A DNA stretch of 64,000 bases from Antilocapra americana. Its lineage: Eukaryota; Chordata; Mammalia; Artiodactyla; Antilocapridae. The stretch is from the NCBI GenBank assembly GCA_007570785.1, contig ML664662.1, positions 1,970,333-2,034,332 on the forward strand, in the 5' to 3' direction. Below the pieces are notes generated by a model, which was given only the letters and a program-made list of their open reading frames with translations, searched no databases and was not told the DNA's origin. A program made the translations under genes and the position numbers. How positions within the stretch are numbered: position 1 is the first letter of the stretch; the number at the start of each line of letters is the position of its first letter. Shown piece after piece: positions 55,710-64,000 of the stretch.

Positions 55710-56592
55710 TTAAGTATAACTTATATGCAGAGTACATCATGAGAAATGCTGGGCTGGAAGAAGCACAAGCTGGAGTCAAGATTGCTGGGAGAAATATCAA
55801 TAACCTCAGATATGCAGATGACACCACAATTATGGCAGAAAGTGAAGAGGAACTAAAAAGCCTCTTGATGAAAGTGAAAGAGGAGGGTGAAAACGTTGGC
55901 TTAAAGCTCAACATTCAGAAAACTAAGGTCATGGCATCTGGTCCCATCACTTCATGGGAAATAGATGGGGAAACAGTGGAAACAGTGTCAGACTTTATTT
56001 TTCTGTGCTCCAAAATCACTGCAGATGGTGACTGCAGCCATGAAATTAAAAGACACTTACTCCTTGGAAGGAAAGTTATGACCAACCTAGATAGCATATT
56101 GAGAAGCAGAGACATTACTTTGCCAACAAAGGTCCATCTAGTCAAGGCTATGGTTTTTCCAGTGGTCATGTATGGATGTGAGAGTTGGACTGTGAAGAAA
56201 GCTGAGCACCGAAGAATGGATGCTTTTGAACTGTGGTGTTGGAGAAGACTCTTGAGAGTCCCTTGGACTGCAAGGAGATCCAACCAGTCCATCCTAAAGG
56301 AGATCAGTCCTGGGTATTCATTGGAAGGACTGATGTTGAAACTGAAACTCCAATACTTTGGCCACCTCATGCGAAGAGTTGACTGATTGGAAAAGACCCT
56401 GATGCTGGGAAGGATTGAGGGCAGGAGGAGAAGGGGATGACAGAAGATGAGATGGCTGGATGGCATCACCGACTTGATGGACATGAGTTTGGGTAAGCTC
56501 CGGGAGTTGGTGATGGACAGGGAGGTCTGGCGTGCTGTGATTCATGGGGTCGCAAAGAGTCAGACACGACTGAGCAACTGAACTGAACTAAT
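55710..56592 (+). mobile_element. BovB (RTE-clade) LINE, 5'-truncated
   Basis: About 880 bp from the middle of reverse transcriptase to the 3' end (gacacgactgagcaactgaa then ctgaactaat). Opposite orientation to the copy at 4.9-6.2 kb, with which it shares most of its length. Confidence 0.95.
55739..56386 (+). pseudogene. BovB reverse transcriptase, C-terminal part
   Basis: A 215-codon stretch of BovB reverse transcriptase with the YADD catalytic box at residues 25-28 and the thumb/C-terminal region (RHLLLGRK, MYGCESW, FELWCW). The palm N-terminal part, including motif A, was never copied because of 5' truncation, so no enzyme can be made even before the stop. The frame ends at TGA (56384-56386) where related copies have a Ser codon (RRVDS). 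Translation continues in the same frame beyond it to a second TGA near 56437 in the Arg-rich RRRRG region. This copy has fewer lesions than the one at 5-6 kb, and both share the residues FLCSKI, suggesting one subfamily. Confidence 0.93.
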
Positions 56593-56599
56593 AACAAAA

Positions 56600-56776
56600 G
56601 ATAAATGTCATTGAGCATTTGTGTGAATCTAGCACTGTGCTACCCCTTGATAAGATGAGTACCTCTGTATTAGGTATTATTCTCATTTTCCAGATGGAGA
56701 AACTGGCTTAGAGAACTTAAGCCACTTGTCCAAGATATATAACTAGTAACAATCAGGATCAGGGTCTGGACTAGGT
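56600..56776 (-). mobile_element. MIR SINE
   Basis: cattgagcatttgtgtgaat, ttctcattttccagatggag, aaactggcttagagaactt, the MIR order in reverse complement. Confidence 0.75.
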
Positions 56777-57369
56777 TGAGGCAAGGGAGGACTTGGGGTG
56801 CAAAATATAAGGGAACCTTCACTCTCATGGTCAAGAGAATGCTGATTCTTAAATTTTGCACACAGTCACCTTGTTTGCCTCATCCTAACCCTGGCCCTGA
56901 TCAGGATTCAAACCCACGTCTGTATACTTTCCAAGTCTACATTCCTAAATGAAAGCCCAGGGATTTTTATTTCTTTAATAGGGGACTGATTGGATGGAAT
57001 GAATAGGGAGTTAAGATCGAGGGAACAACAACTAACCTGGAATTGGTGGGATAAAAAGAGAGGAATGGAAAATAATCCCTTTGTACTCCATTGTGCCAGA
57101 ACTAGACATTTTTGGATCATTTTTGTTGTAGGGCTCTGTTCTCTCTTTATGCAATTGTATCTTGCCTGTCCCATGAGTCTGGGTATTGGAAGTCTGAACT
57201 TTCCACCTGAACTTGTGTAGCCCAGGCTCTCTGCAGTAGAATCAGGCATAGACTTCTTTGAGGTCTTCACCTCAAACTTCTGGTAATCAGTATCACTTCC
57301 ACTATGATCAGTCCTGGTAGATGTGGACTTCCTTATTCTTCAAGGTTATTGTAATATTAGTCAAAGACC
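56777..57369. other. unique sequence
   Basis: Nothing recognised. Confidence 0.5.
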
Positions 57370-57840
57370 TTTGCCCTGTACACTGCTAGTGGGGATGTAA
57401 ATTCCAACCCCTTTGGATGGCTGTTTAGCAATATCTGCTAAGGTTAGTCCTAAGCTGACAGACCAGCAATTCCACTTTCAGGTATATGCCTAGAATGTTC
57501 ACAGTAGCTTTATTCATAATGGCCCTCGACTGAAAGCCACCCAGATGTCTGTCAATGTGAAGATGGAGAAATAAACTGTACACAGCATTGAAATATAAGG
57601 AGGAGGGATGAATTTCACAGTAAAAAATAAAAATACTGAGCAAAGAAGTCAGACAAAGAGTAAAGTTAAAATGTATGACTTATTCCATGAAGTTCAAAAC
57701 TAGGCAAAATAATCTATGATGATAAGAATCATAACAATGGTTACCTTTGGAGGGTTACTGATCAGGAATGGGTACAAGGATGTTTTCTGGGCTCCTGACA
57801 ATGTTGTATGTCTTAATGCTTGCATTTAAAAAAAGACACT
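57370..57840 (+). mobile_element. old L1 ORF2 end and 3' UTR
   Basis: cactgctagtggggatgtaa, gaccagcaattccactttca, ggtatatgcctagaatgttc, ccacccagatgtctgtcaat, caatggttacctttggaggg. Diverged L1ME-like; frames closed. Confidence 0.85.
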
Positions 57841-57841
57841 A

Positions 57842-58016
57842 GGGACTTCCCTGGTGGTCTAGTGGCTGACTTTGCCTTCCAATTCAGGGAGTGTGGGTTC
57901 AATCCCTGCTTGGGGAGCTAAGATCCCACGTGCCTCTTGACCAAAAAACAAAAACATAAGAAGAAGCAATATTGTAACAAATTCAATAAGAACTTTAAAA
58001 ATGGTAAAAAAAAAAG
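57842..58016 (+). mobile_element. CHR-2-like SINE
   Basis: gggacttccctggtggtcta, gtgtgggttcaatccctgct, gagctaagatcccacgtgcc, caaattcaataagaacttta and an A-rich tail. Confidence 0.9.
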
Positions 58017-58173
58017 TAAACACTACTGAGAGCAAATTTTTTTTAAAAAAAGACAGTAGTTCTATGTCTTTTTAATTTTGTAGAATATTTAAATTGCTTT
58101 CCAGTAGCTCAAGGTCCTCCCTTGCAAACAAAGTGTTCAATCTAAATTGTTTAAGCAGAAAGGGATTTATTAT

Positions 58174-58379
58174 GAGGTGTGCATGCTCAGTGGCTTCAGT
58201 CCTATCCGACTCTTTGCAACCCCATGGACTGTAGCCTGGCGGGTACAGTCCATGGGATTCTCCAGGCAAGAATACTGGAGTGGGTTGCCATTTCCTCCTC
58301 CAAGGGATTGAACCCCACGTCTCTTGAGTCTCCTGCATTGGCAGGGGGATTCTTCACTGCTGCACCACCTGGGAAGCCC
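58174..58379 (-). mobile_element. Bov-tA SINE
   Basis: Plus reads gtgcatgctcagtggcttca, ccaggcaagaatactggagt, ctcctgcattggcaggggga, cacctgggaagccc. Missing a few bases of the central copy near the gatcttcctgaccc block. Confidence 0.95.
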
Positions 58380-58837
58380 ACTTATCCCTCAGTAAACATA
58401 GATACACATATATGATTGTTATTTTTATTGTTGCTACTAGTACTATTGTTGTTATTATTGTTATGGCTAACCACTTGAGAGTAAATTACAGACGTCATGA
58501 TACTTTAATCCTAAATACTTCTGCATGTACCTCTTAGGCACGTGGACGTTCTCACATGTCACCACAGGAAATCTGACATTGAGACAACTATTATTTACTA
58601 TTCAGGCCTTATCCAGATAGTGCTATTTGTCCAATAACGTACTTTATAGCACATTGGTTTTCTGATCCAGGATCCAAATCAAGATCCCATGTCGAATTTC
58701 ATCAGAGACCTTGTAAAATCGCTATTGAGTTGGGGTCTCTTTTCTGTGAGCTGAGGGTGTCTGATGACTCATCTACAAATGAGTGTTTCTCAGGATTGAC
58801 AGCTCAAGAGGGCTTTAAACTTTTCAAAAACTTCTTT
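58380..58837. other. unique sequence
   Basis: A short (ttatt/ttgtt)-rich run near 58418-58465; otherwise nothing recognised. Confidence 0.5.
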
Positions 58838-58950
58838 CACTTATTTATCTCACTTGATCCTTACAACAAGCCTGTGAGGTAAGTAGGGCATAGGTTAGTA
58901 TCTCCATTTTATGGATGAGGAAACAGAGCCTCAGAGGGTCATGCCATGGG
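58838..58950 (-). mobile_element. MIR fragment
   Basis: gatccttacaacaagcctgt, gaggtaagtagggcatagg, ttttatggatgaggaaacag. Confidence 0.8.
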
Positions 58951-60045
58951 TTCAAGCTGGGAGATCTGTGGTCTCGCCCTGGCTTTGTGCTAATCCCCAG
59001 ACCTTTCCTCCACTCCCCAGCAGATTAGTGGGTAGACGAGAGTTTAACCAGGCCTCGTCCCTGTGGGAGTTGGTGCTGCTGCAGATGACACCATCTGTCT
59101 CCCAGTTGGCTGTTGTCCCTCTGGTGCCAGGGACTAGGCAAGCAGTGATCTAGAAGAATGCCAAGGTAGGCAAGTGGGGAGGGCCTGCCCTTCTCCCCTA
59201 GTCCTGGCAGCAGTGTTACTCAATGATACCTGAATGCTGCAGTGGGGCAACGAGTGGCTCAGGGATCAGTTTTTCTATCCCTTGCAGAAGAGCCTGGTCC
59301 AACTGTTTTCTGGTCCTTTCTGCCACAGAAATCCAGAATGCTGTGGCTGCCCCACCCAGAGCCCTTTGGTGTAATGTGCTCCCTGCCCTTCCAGCTGTCA
59401 ACCCCTCTGCATCTCTTTGTCCAAGAGCTTTTACTGTGCCTACGTACACACTGAGACAGTACTGGTGTCGACCTTTGCCTGGGACCAAGCCTCAATCAAT
59501 GCATGGGTACATAAATATTTCTGCTCTCTCACCCCTCACCTGGGTGAACTCTGAGACATGGCTTCAAAGTGTGGTCCTTGGACTGGTGCGCCAGTCTGAG
59601 TACTGTCTCTCAGTGGTTTGCGAAAAGTACCAAAATTGAGACTAAGCATTTGGAAACTTCTGCAGTAATTTCATAGAGTGGTCATGGGTCTTGCATTTTT
59701 TTTTTAATTGGGGCTTGTATATTGCATGTTTTAAAATTTTTAGAGTAATTCATTTTTATTGTCTATTCAAAACTATCATGGAGGTGGGACTAAGATCCTG
59801 CATGCCATGTGGCGCTGCTTAAAAAAGTAAAAAGTTATTTTTTTTGGGGGGGGGAAGTACTAGTCCATTGAAGATTAAAAAAACAAACCCTAGTCCTTCA
59901 CCAATAGGTAGTTTGAGAACTGCTGTCCATGGTTTCCCAGCAGTGAAATTCAGTCCTGGGTCCCATCACTCAGTAATGCATGCTCTGTCATTTATCTCCC
60001 TTCCCTGTTTTGCTTCCTCATCACCTATAGTGCTTCCTGACATAG
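58951..60045. other. mostly unique sequence with a small SINE-like remnant
   Basis: gtgggactaagatcctgcat at 59785-59804 resembles a CHR SINE body, next to a T/G homopolymer stretch (59838-59855). Frames at 59216-59640 on both strands have no known domain. Confidence 0.45.
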
Positions 60046-60079
60046 TCCCCTAAATAAACTATTTGCACACAAATTCTTT

Positions 60080-60289
60080 GCTGTTGTTTAGTCGCTAAGT
60101 TGTGTCTGACTCTTTGCGGCTACATGGACTGTAGCCTCCCAAACTCCTCTGTCCATGGGATTTCCCAGGCAAGAATACCGGAGTGGATTGCCATTTCCTC
60201 CTTCAAGGGATCCTCCCAAACCAGGGGTTAAACCTGCGTCTCCTGCATTGGCAGGTGAATTCTTTACCACTGAGCCATCAGGGAAGTAG
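60080..60289 (-). mobile_element. Bov-tA SINE in the 60-kb nest
   Basis: Plus reads gttgtttagtcgctaagttg, ggcaagaataccggagtgga, ctcctgcattggcaggtgaa, ccatcagggaagt. Target word aaattcttt flanks it (60071-60079 and 60290-60298). Confidence 0.95.
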
Positions 60290-60298
60290 AAATTCTTT

Positions 60299-60592
60299 TT
60301 AAAGTATTTTTATTTATAGATTTATTTTTGGCTGCCCTGGGTCTTTGTTGCTGTGTGTAAGCTTTCTCTAGTTGTGGCTACTCTCTATTGTGGTGCACAA
60401 GCATCTCATTGTGGTGGATACTCTCGTTGTGGAGCATGGGCTCTAGGTGTGTGAGGTCTTCAGTAGTTGCGGCTGACAGGCTTAGCTGTTCTATGGCATG
60501 TGGGATCTTCAAAGACCAAGGTTCAAACTTGTGTCCCCTGCATTGACAAGCAAATTCTTAACCACAGGATCACCAGGGAAGTCCCCCCACAT
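60299..60592 (-). mobile_element. CHR-1-like SINE in the 60-kb nest
   Basis: Plus reads gattttt-type start tttatttttggctgccctgg, ctctagttgtggctactctc, cagtagttgcggctgacagg, ggcatgtgggatcttcaaag, aaccacaggatcaccaggga. It is flanked by aaattcttt (60290-60298 and 60593-60601). Confidence 0.9.
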
Positions 60593-60640
60593 AAATTCTT
60601 TCCTCAGGGTCTGCTTTGAGGCAGAACCCAACCTAAGACA

Positions 60641-61826
60641 ATGGTTCCTATTCTGTCAAATTTATTCTAGAACCCAGTGACATTCTGTGATTTTTCAAGT
60701 GTTTATACTTTAGAAGATGAAATGCCTAATGTTTTTACATGGAAATACCCTTTTGCAAAGCTCCAAGAGTTCAAAAGCCTTTAGAATCATTCAGGAGGCA
60801 TTTTCTTTTTTTAAATAATAAGAAAATTGTATTCTCTTCCATTTTAAGAATCTCAGTCAGTACTCAGGGCCGGGTAATTCAGTGCTATCACCATTGACCT
60901 AGGTTTTCCATCAAAAGGCATTTTCTATCCCTCCTATGTCTTCATTCATTAAAAAAAAAATATTATGAGTGAGACTTCCTGGAAGGTGATGACCTAAACC
61001 GATCCACACCTTTATTTCACAGAACCATCCAACTGCCTACTGCCTTCTACTCCCTTTACCCTGCTCCACCCCTGTGAAAGCCTCGAACATTGCCTATATT
61101 TTGCATCTATCTCTTTAGCCCCAGAGTTCTCGGGACCAGGGATGTGAAGAAGGATCATTTTAATTCTATCTTCTAAATACAGGGGATTTCAAAAGAACTG
61201 ACCACAAATCAAAGTAAAAAGCTACAGTCTTGGCTTTGTTCCCTGTCTGCTGTTTGTATATTTTATATGATACACAGGCCAGGGGCGCCTATGGTGGGCC
61301 CTGCTGGTTATAACCACAATCAATCAATCCCAACCTATTTTCAGGACCCGCCAGCCATCAGGATGACTCCCAGAACTCTTGGAGCCTTCTTTTTGTTATT
61401 TAAAGACTGGTGAAAGGATACAAACATACTTAATGAAAAGATCAAGCTGACCAAGTGACATACTGGCTTAGGACTGGAGGCCCAGGCTGTCAGAAGGCCA
61501 TTAGCATCTTGATCTCTGATTACAGGACAGGTAGACAGATTGGGCATCCAGACATGGTTTTATCCCTGCCATTAGGATAGGGTGGTTCTGAGTAAGCCTC
61601 ATTACTATAGTCTAATACAAAAGAGGTGTCACAGGGGCTAACAAGACAGTACAGGTTTGCCACTGTCTTTTTAGCCTAGAACTTTGCCCCTAGACATACC
61701 ACCGTGGCTAATACTCCAATACACTAAGCAGTGGCCCAGGACAACATCAGAGTTTCTACAGAACAAGTGCACAGCAGCAAAGGCCTAAAGTGTCACCTTT
61801 GAACTAGGGGTGCCTGATAGACTGAC
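60641..61826. other. unique sequence
   Basis: Nothing recognised except an A10 run near 60952. Confidence 0.5.
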
Positions 61827-62197
61827 TACAGGATGACCAGGTACATTTGCATTTCAGATAAACAATATTTGTCAGTATAAGTATATCCCAAATAGTGCAT
61901 GTTGTTGTCATTGTTTAGTTGCTAAGTCGTGTCCAACTCTTTGTGACCCCATGGACTGTAGCCTGCCAGGCTGCTCCATCCATGGGATTCTCCAGGCAAG
62001 AATACTGGAGTGGGTTGCCATTTCCTCCTCCAGGGGATCTTCCTGACCCAGGGATCGAACCTGCATTTTGTTCGTCTCCTGCATTGGCAGGTGGATTCTT
62101 TACCATTGTGCCACCTGGAAAGACTGAACTGGGGGTATCCTTGTGCTAAAAAAGAAGATCGTCTTTCTGAAATGCAAGGGTAACTGGCCATCCTGTA
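61827..62197. repeat. palindromic element with a SINE in the loop
   Basis: Left arm 61827-61890 (tacaggatgaccaggtacat, ttgcatttcagataaacaat) and right arm 62131-62197 (gtctttctgaaatgcaaggg, taactggccatcctgta) are imperfect reverse complements over about 64 bases. Similar short palindromic elements in mammals are non-autonomous DNA transposons. Family not resolved. Confidence 0.7.
61902..62121 (-). mobile_element. Bov-tA SINE between palindrome arms
   Basis: Plus reads gttgctaagtcgtgtccaac, ccaggcaagaatactggagt, gacccagggatcgaacctgc, ctcctgcattggcaggtgga, ccacctggaaag. A short insert (ttttgttcgt) distinguishes this copy. Confidence 0.95.
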
Positions 62198-62619
62198 TTT
62201 TTAGTTGCTAAATCTGGCAGCCTTACCTTGGATCCCTGTTGTCATTTCAGCACGCCACTCCCCGCTGCTTCCAGTGGTTTGCTCCCAGTGGGCTGCATCT
62301 CTGATTCTTCTTGGCAGGCCTGCTCTTGGGCTGCTGGAGCTGCTTTGCCTGCAGATGTGGAGAGTGAAAGTGCCTGGGAGTTTACATATCCCCCACCTTG
62401 CTTCAAGGTGGTCCTTAGCCAAGCGCAAAGGATTGTGGGGCACAGGAGTGTGAAAGACTAGCTCTGGTGCCCTGGGTCCAGCAAGGTCAGGCCGAAACTC
62501 CCCTCTGCAGAGCTGGTGGGCCTAAGAGTACACATACACACGCAATTGGCTTCCTCCCCTTACCTGTCCTGCTTGCTCCACCTACTTCGCAGTATCTCCA
62601 GGGAGCACTTCTTTCAGCA
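62198..62619. other. unique sequence
   Basis: Nothing recognised. Confidence 0.5.
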
Positions 62620-62686
62620 GTTGTTTGCTCTGGAATCCTCACCTCAAGGTCTGCTTCAGGGGGAACTCTGCCTAAGACAGCTAAGC
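62620..62686 (+). repeat. old repeat 3' end (copy D)
   Basis: ctctggaatcctcacctcaa, ggtctgcttcagggggaact, ctgcctaagacagct match the block order of copies A to C; the aataaa word is lost here. Confidence 0.5.
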
Positions 62687-63211
62687 AAGGGGTGGGTCTT
62701 CAGGGGGTGGGTGGGCTGATGGAGTTTTGAAGAGGGAAGGGAAAGGCAATGGGGAAAGCTTCCAGGGAGAAAAGCTATATGTGGGAGAGGGAGCCAGTGA
62801 AATTAAGCCACTCCGATTCCTGATTCCTTCCCGGCTGCACCAGAACTGAAGGGTTGACAGCCACTTGGCCTCCTGAGAGGGGACTAGGCACCTACATCTT
62901 TCCAGGGAACCCACTGCTATCAGGAATGCTCCAAGTGCAAGTTAGTGTTGAGGGCCTATTAGCCAGATACCAGCTGTCACTCTCTGAGACTGTTTGGCTC
63001 AGTCTGGCCGTTGGTAAGACTTAGCAAGTGCATAGCATGCTGCCTGGCAGGTAGAAGGTACCCTGGATGTGCAGGAAGAATGAATGACTAAATGTAGTGA
63101 TTCCACATCCTTAAAGCTCATGCACCATGCTTCCCCAAGGCCTACCTGGTGGGATCCAGTCTCCCAAAAATATTGCAAATGTGCCCAAGACATAGGACAT
63201 TTAACAAGTTT
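62687..63211. other. unique sequence
   Basis: Nothing recognised. Confidence 0.5.
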
Positions 63212-63221
63212 TTAGATTCTT

Positions 63222-63411
63222 CTTTTTATTTTTTTAATGAAGTATATAGTTGGTTGATAACTGCTATATAGCAAAGTGACTCAGTTGTATACATATGTAC
63301 ATCTTTAAAATATTCTTTTCCATTATGGTTTATCCTCGGATATTGGCTATAGTTCCCTGTGTCATGCAGTCAGACCTTATTGTTTATCCATTCCATATGT
63401 AACAACAAACC
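63222..63411 (-). mobile_element. L1 3' UTR fragment
   Basis: Plus reads agtatatagttggttgataa, ggctatagttccctgtgtca, ccttattgtttatccattcc. Flanks tttagattctt (63211-63221) and ttcagattctt (63412-63422) are an 11-base target duplication with one mismatch. Confidence 0.88.
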
Positions 63412-63484
63412 TTCAGATTCTTAAGAGCTGGGACATGGAGGATATATAAATGCTGGGCCAGCTTGGGTCCCTTAAAAAGGAAAG

Positions 63485-63665
63485 GTCATTCTCAACCTTG
63501 ACCGCTCATTAAAATAACCTGGGAAAGCTTGAAAAAAATCCTGATGCTTGGATCTCACTTGCAGAGATTCTGTTTCCATGGGTCAGGGTGTGATCTGGAC
63601 AACAGAATTTTAAAAATTCTTCCGGGAGAATCTATTATGCACTTAGAGTTGAGAGCCACTAGACT
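63485..63665 (+). mobile_element. MER5-like hAT element
   Basis: Starts gtcattctcaaccttgaccg and ends gttgagagccactag, imperfect inverted ends. Internal ataacctgggaaagcttgaa, gattctgtttccatgggtca, gggtgtgatctggacaacag. Confidence 0.75.
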
Positions 63666-63847
63666 AAAAAATTCTGTGCCTGGATGGAATGCCTCAGGAC
63701 ACCTTAGATTAAATGGGATGACAGTGTTGGAGATAGTCAAGGCATTTGGTTAATTGGGCTCCATTATTTAAAATTCTGGAGTGTCTGCATTTAAGGAAAT
63801 AAATGGTTCTTGGATTGAAAAAAGCTTTTATATTTCAGCAGTTACTA

Positions 63848-64000
63848 AAGTGGTTCTCAAACTTAAGTGTACATCAGAATCACCTACAGGGCTTGTGGAA
63901 ACACAGGCTGTTGGGCCCTGCCCCTAGAATTTCTGTTTCTATTTCGGTAGGTCCAAGGAAAGGTCCCAGTATTTGCAATTCTGAAAAGTTCCCAGGTCTT
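63848..64000 (+). mobile_element. MER5-like hAT element, cut by window end
   Basis: agtggttctcaaacttaagt, atcagaatcacctacagggc, ggctgttgggccctgcccct and onward; continues past the window. Confidence 0.78.

Larger units (their letters stand above)
60046..60640 (+). repeat. old repeat 3' end, twice interrupted (copy C)
   Basis: Left piece cctaaataaactatttgcac, right piece tcctcagggtctgctttgag and acccaacctaagacaatgg. Between them are the Bov-tA at 60080-60289 and the CHR-1 SINE at 60299-60592. Restores the same motif as copies A, B and D. Confidence 0.6.

Noticed and set aside
55915..56484. 189-codon minus-strand frame over BovB
   Set aside because: Antisense shadow of the reverse transcriptase; the same shadow occurs over the other BovB copy.

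Overview
The window is nuclear DNA of a ruminant, most likely a bovid. The evidence is the repeat content. There are sixteen copies or fragments of the tRNA-Glu-derived Bov-tA SINE, two long and several short pieces of the RTE-type LINE BovB, the older cetartiodactyl CHR-type SINEs, bovine-type L1 3' ends, and a background of old mammalian repeats (MIR, L2, MER5, MLT1- and MLT2-like LTRs, a Tigger-like element). Family names come from recognised consensus features and not from a database search, so old-family names are less certain than Bov-tA and BovB. Species cannot be fixed from this alone.

No host protein-coding exon, tRNA, rRNA or other RNA gene could be supported. The only recognisable protein homology is reverse transcriptase in the two long BovB copies (about 4.93-6.22 kb on minus, 55.71-56.59 kb on plus), both broken by stop codons. 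All other open frames are short, carry no recognised domain, and often lie inside SINEs or dinucleotide repeats. The window reads as intergenic or deep intronic sequence.

Layout: 0-11 kb is mostly unique sequence with Bov-tA copies, an MLT1-like LTR split by a SINE, BovB, a second MLT1-like LTR split by an L1 piece, and an MLT2-like LTR. 13.8-17.3 kb holds L2 with an L1 inserted in it, a hAT-like element and Bov-tA. 21.2-24.6 kb is dense in L1 and includes an L1 whose middle is replaced by a (CA)n tract, a SINE in its 3' end and a Tigger-like element. 27.8-34.6 kb mixes bovine L1, MIR, Bov-tA, an MLT1-like LTR, a 440-bp TG-rich tract and a SINE with a perfect 13-bp target duplication. 35.4-36.8 kb holds an L1 remnant and a large imperfect inverted repeat. 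37-41.2 kb has CHR, MIR and L2. 41.2-46.3 kb is the most repeat-poor part and includes a CpG-enriched stretch near 42.4-43.4 kb. 46.3-51.4 kb has nested SINE and BovB pieces and old LTRs. 54.7-64 kb again is LINE/SINE-rich, with two notable nests at 60.0-60.6 and 61.8-62.2 kb.

The observation most worth following is the inverted repeat at 35.51-36.77 kb: arms of about 310-350 bp, roughly 90% identical by hand alignment, with an uninterrupted 91-bp identical block. Next come the CpG-enriched SINE-free segment and the stacked insertions that reused one target. I did not find a new biological system; what is here is a record of transposon insertion plus a few candidate regulatory stretches.
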